Part shown: one piece after another, positions 6,468 to 8,814 of the stretch
Layout of the letters: each line of letters starts with the position of its first letter
Position numbering within the stretch: the stretch's first letter is position 1
Assembly (NCBI GenBank): GCA_022567365.1
Contig: JADFHG010000126.1
Coordinates: 1-8,814, forward strand
DNA length: 8,814 nt
Direction of reading: 5' to 3'
Origin: Planctomycetota bacterium
GTDB taxonomy: Bacteria; Planctomycetota; Phycisphaerae; UBA1845
The notes under the pieces: generated by a model
What the model was told of the DNA's origin: nothing
Databases searched by the model: none
What the model saw: the letters and a program-made list of their open reading frames with translations, nothing else
Made by a program: the position numbers and the translations under genes

Positions 6468-6471
6468 GGAT
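6443..6471 (+). promoter_or_regulatory. Sigma-70-like promoter of the HTH-NACHT gene
   Basis: The consensus -35 hexamer TTGACA is at 6443-6448 and TAGGAT (4 of 6 consensus) at 6466-6471, with the ideal 17-nt spacer. Transcription would start near 6478, leaving about 30 nt before the ATG at 6509. The surrounding 6411-6480 is AT-rich compared with the flanking genes. Confidence 0.7.
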
Positions 6472-6508
6472 ATCCATGAACAAGGAACGATAGACTTGGA
6501 TAACCACC

Positions 6509-8814
6509 ATGATAGTCATTGACACTGACAAATTGGGACTGTTGATTTCTGGCAGCGGCATTCCGCAGACCAAGCTTGCTGGTGAGTCGGGCGTTTCGCG
6601 AGCGACAATCGCCAAACTCCTCTCCGGAAAGGCCGACCGCGTGCATACGCGAACCGCCGATCGGCTCGCGCGCGCACTGGGCGTGACCACCGAATCAATC
6701 CAAAAGGACAGTATCCGTAGCGCCTACCTGAATCGAGTGGCGAAGCAGAACCAGTATCTCGACTTCACCGGGCTCGGGATCGTGCGGACCGACAGACCCA
6801 TGCCACTCGAGGACGGGTTTGTGCCCATCGGGCTCGAGCTAGTTAGGTCGGCAATGACTCGCGACGAAACGGATCGCACGGGGCAGTGCTCGGACATGGC
6901 TCTGCCGCACATGTTGCCGGGGGAAACGCGCTCGTCGTCCGGCGTGACATTGCCCGTCGCCCTCCAGCGCTCGAAGAGGATGTTTCTACTTGGTGATCCG
7001 GGTACCGGCAAGACGACGATCCTTCGACACACCGCGCGGTGTTTGGCCGCCGAAAGGAAGACTGAGGAGTTCGAATCGCTTGCGGGGTTCATCCCGGTCT
7101 ACATCCGCCTCGGCGAATGGGCGGAACAGTTGCGCGACGACGACGGCTTGAAGTTGCTCGATGCCGCCGTGGCACAGGCCACTTCAAGCAAGGCTCCGAT
7201 GTCTCACGGCGAGGCCGAAGATACGGCGATTTGGCTGGGCGAGCAGAGTCGAGCGGGTCATCTTCTCGTCCTCTTGGACGGTCTCGACGAGGCGAGTGAT
7301 CCCGAGCTCCAACCTAACCTCGTTGAGAAGATCCGAGAATTCGTGGTCGACAACCGAGGCGCGTATATCTGCCTCAGCGCGCGACCGGTCGGTTTCGATA
7401 GGCCCAACCTCGGTGCCGACTTCGACGAATACAAGCCACAACGATTGACGGACGATGCGAAGCGCCGGTTCGTGGAACAGTGGTGCGCATTCAGCCACGA
7501 GCATTCCTCGAAGAAGGAGTGTGGGCAATGCGCGGAACGTGTCCAGGAGTTGACCGGAGCCATCATCGACCACCGGCGGATCAAATCGCTGTCGTGCAAC
7601 CCGATGATGCTTACGATCCTGTGCCTACTCAACGAGGCCCGCGTGCGATTACCACAGCGACGCTTCGAGCTCTATGAGAAGATCGTCGAAGCCCTCCTCT
7701 TCGTTTGGGAGCAGACCAAACGCCGAGGCACGGGCACCGCGATCGAACGGGCAATCGATCTTGACGATCGGGACGTACAAGCGGTGCTGGAGACCATCGC
7801 GCTGGAAATGCAGCGCAACGATTGGACCCTCGTGCGGCGTTGGTGGTTGATCGAGCAGATGGCGCGTTTCTTGCGGGAAGAGCTTGATTATGCGGATGAT
7901 GCGGCTCGCGGCACGGCGGAGTCATTGCTGCGGATGCTGCAACATCGAGCGGGATTGCTCGTCGAGCGCGGCCCGGATCGTTTCGCATTCCAACACCTCG
8001 CGTTTCAGGAGTTTTTCGCGGCGTGCGCGGTGCTCAATACCAAGGAGCCCTTGGAGATTGTGCAGGACTATCGGTTTCATCCCCGCTGGCGGGAAGTTGT
8101 TCGGCTGGTCGGCGGCGAGATTGACCGCCACGACGCGCCGAGGCTGATCAGTATTCTTTTGGATGACCCCGATCCGACGGGGCGTTTGCTCCGTCGCGGA
8201 CTCTTGATCGCACTGGGATGTCTTGCCGACGGTGCCCGCGTGACTCACCAAGCGGTTCTGGACAACCTTCAAGCTGAGGTGGAGAAGCTAGGTACGACGC
8301 GGTGGCTCGGTATTTCACTAGAGGCGCTTGGTACTCTCAATGAGCTGGGCGGGACACGCCTCGAAGAGTTTTCGATCGATTGCAAGAACCGATTGTTGTC
8401 GATGGCGGAACAGCGCTTGTCGGAACAGGAAGTTCGTCAACTCAGTTCATGGGCATATCCAGAACTGGCGAAGGAGCGTTTCGACGAGGCGATCAAGGCA
8501 AATACCCCCGCCATGGTTGGGCAAACCGAATCTACGCCAGTCGCGCTTCGCTTGATCAAGCTCGGCGACCCGGCAGACTTCTTCGTGATTCCCAATTTTC
8601 TTGATTGCTCCCAAACGGAATTTGTGCGGCGGGTGATTCATCAACTTGCAACCGATGAATCGCCGGCCCTCAGGATCATGTGCGCTATCATGTTGTCGCA
8701 ATTCGGTAGAAGGAACAATCGAGCGCGCGCGGCGCTCACCCAAGCGTTCACGCGTGAAACGGATGACAACGTTCGTGCCCCGATTGCGATGGCGTTGAGG
8801 GTATTTGTCGGACA
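6509..8814 (+). CDS. HTH-NACHT STAND NTPase with HEAT-like C-terminus, 3' end outside window
   Basis: There are 768 codons open to the window edge. Residues 8-60 form an XRE-type helix-turn-helix (IPQTKLAGESGVSRATIAKL as the two central helices). A linker, 83-111, carries YLDFTGLGI and LEDGFVPIGLEL, the segment commonly seen just before bacterial NACHT domains. The NACHT core has Walker A GDPGTGKTT (162-170, K168), Walker B LLVLLDGLDE (252-261, D257 plus a second acidic pair D260/E261 typical of NACHT) and a sensor-like LSARP (R292). NPMMLTILCLL (364-374) and FQHLAFQEFFAA (494-505) match the helical and winged-helix parts. From about 510 to 768 the sequence is helical and Leu/Ala-rich, HEAT-like, and would be the sensor region. 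The ATG at 6509 is the first after an in-frame stop at 6491-6493; there is no good Shine-Dalgarno. The likely role is anti-phage STAND signalling. The effector may be the HTH itself, a domain beyond the edge, or a neighbouring gene. Confidence 0.9.
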   Translation, partial: MIVIDTDKLGLLISGSGIPQTKLAGESGVSRATIAKLLSGKADRVHTRTADRLARALGVTTESIQKDSIRSAYLNRVAKQNQYLDFTGLGIVRTDRPMPLEDGFVPIGLELVRSAMTRDETDRTGQCSDMALPHMLPGETRSSSGVTLPVALQRSKRMFLLGDPGTGKTTILRHTARCLAAERKTEEFESLAGFIPVYIRLGEWAEQLRDDDGLKLLDAAVAQATSSKAPMSHGEAEDTAIWLGEQSRAGHLLVLLDGLDEASDPELQPNLVEKIREFVVDNRGAYICLSARPVGFDRPNLGADFDEYKPQRLTDDAKRRFVEQWCAFSHEHSSKKECGQCAERVQELTGAIIDHRRIKSLSCNPMMLTILCLLNEARVRLPQRRFELYEKIVEALLFVWEQTKRRGTGTAIERAIDLDDRDVQAVLETIALEMQRNDWTLVRRWWLIEQMARFLREELDYADDAARGTAESLLRMLQHRAGLLVERGPDRFAFQHLAFQEFFAACAVLNTKEPLEIVQDYRFHPRWREVVRLVGGEIDRHDAPRLISILLDDPDPTGRLLRRGLLIALGCLADGARVTHQAVLDNLQAEVEKLGTTRWLGISLEALGTLNELGGTRLEEFSIDCKNRLLSMAEQRLSEQEVRQLSSWAYPELAKERFDEAIKANTPAMVGQTESTPVALRLIKLGDPADFFVIPNFLDCSQTEFVRRVIHQLATDESPALRIMCAIMLSQFGRRNNRARAALTQAFTRETDDNVRAPIAMALRVFVG

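Noticed and set aside
6476..6493. Five-codon leader reading frame (MNKER) before the NACHT gene
   Set aside because: It would begin at or before the predicted transcription start and has no ribosome-binding site, so it is probably chance.
1..8814. CRISPR array, tRNA or rRNA genes
   Set aside because: I saw no regularly spaced repeats and no tRNA or rRNA-like segments on either strand by eye.

Overview
The window is GC-rich bacterial DNA. It carries five complete protein genes and two more that run off the ends. The taxon cannot be fixed from sequence alone. Weak Shine-Dalgarno use, a lipoprotein with a long acidic spacer and a palindromic dispersed-type repeat would suit a Planctomycetota-like genome, but this is a low-confidence guess.

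Layout. (1) Bases 1-786, minus strand: the N-terminal 262 codons of a protein with an Mrr-like PD-(D/E)XK nuclease domain; its C-terminus lies beyond base 1. (2) Bases 1041-3285, minus strand: a compact operon read leftward in the order NapF-like four-cluster ferredoxin, hemerythrin-domain protein, MoaA (GTP 3',8-cyclase of molybdenum cofactor synthesis). The gaps are 5 nt and a 13-nt overlap. The set suggests oxygen- or NO-responsive anaerobic redox metabolism that supplies a molybdoenzyme not present here. (3) Bases 3286-3900: about 600 bases without a convincing gene, with short tandem repeats near the right end. (4) Bases 3901-4887, plus strand: a lipoprotein with a lipobox, a long acidic low-complexity spacer and a C-terminal MORN/YwqK-like repeat block. 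(5) Bases 4886-5006: a nested palindromic repeat element that begins inside the lipoprotein stop codon. (6) Bases 5238-6329, plus strand: a WecA/TagO-type polyprenyl-phosphate HexNAc-1-phosphate transferase for surface polysaccharide. (7) Bases 6330-6508: a hairpin-like dyad, then an AT-rich promoter packed with inverted repeats. (8) Bases 6509-8814, plus strand: 768 codons of an HTH-NACHT-HEAT-like STAND NTPase that continues past the window end.

The two truncated genes are the most interesting content. The right-hand one has an XRE-type helix-turn-helix where many bacterial NACHT proteins carry an effector, and a strong sigma-70-like promoter overlapped by dyads that could be its own operators. 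The left-hand one is an Mrr-like nuclease followed by a second domain, and may be the front half of a nuclease-NTPase fusion. If so, ordinary metabolic and envelope genes here are flanked on both sides by candidate anti-phage defence genes. That interpretation is inference.
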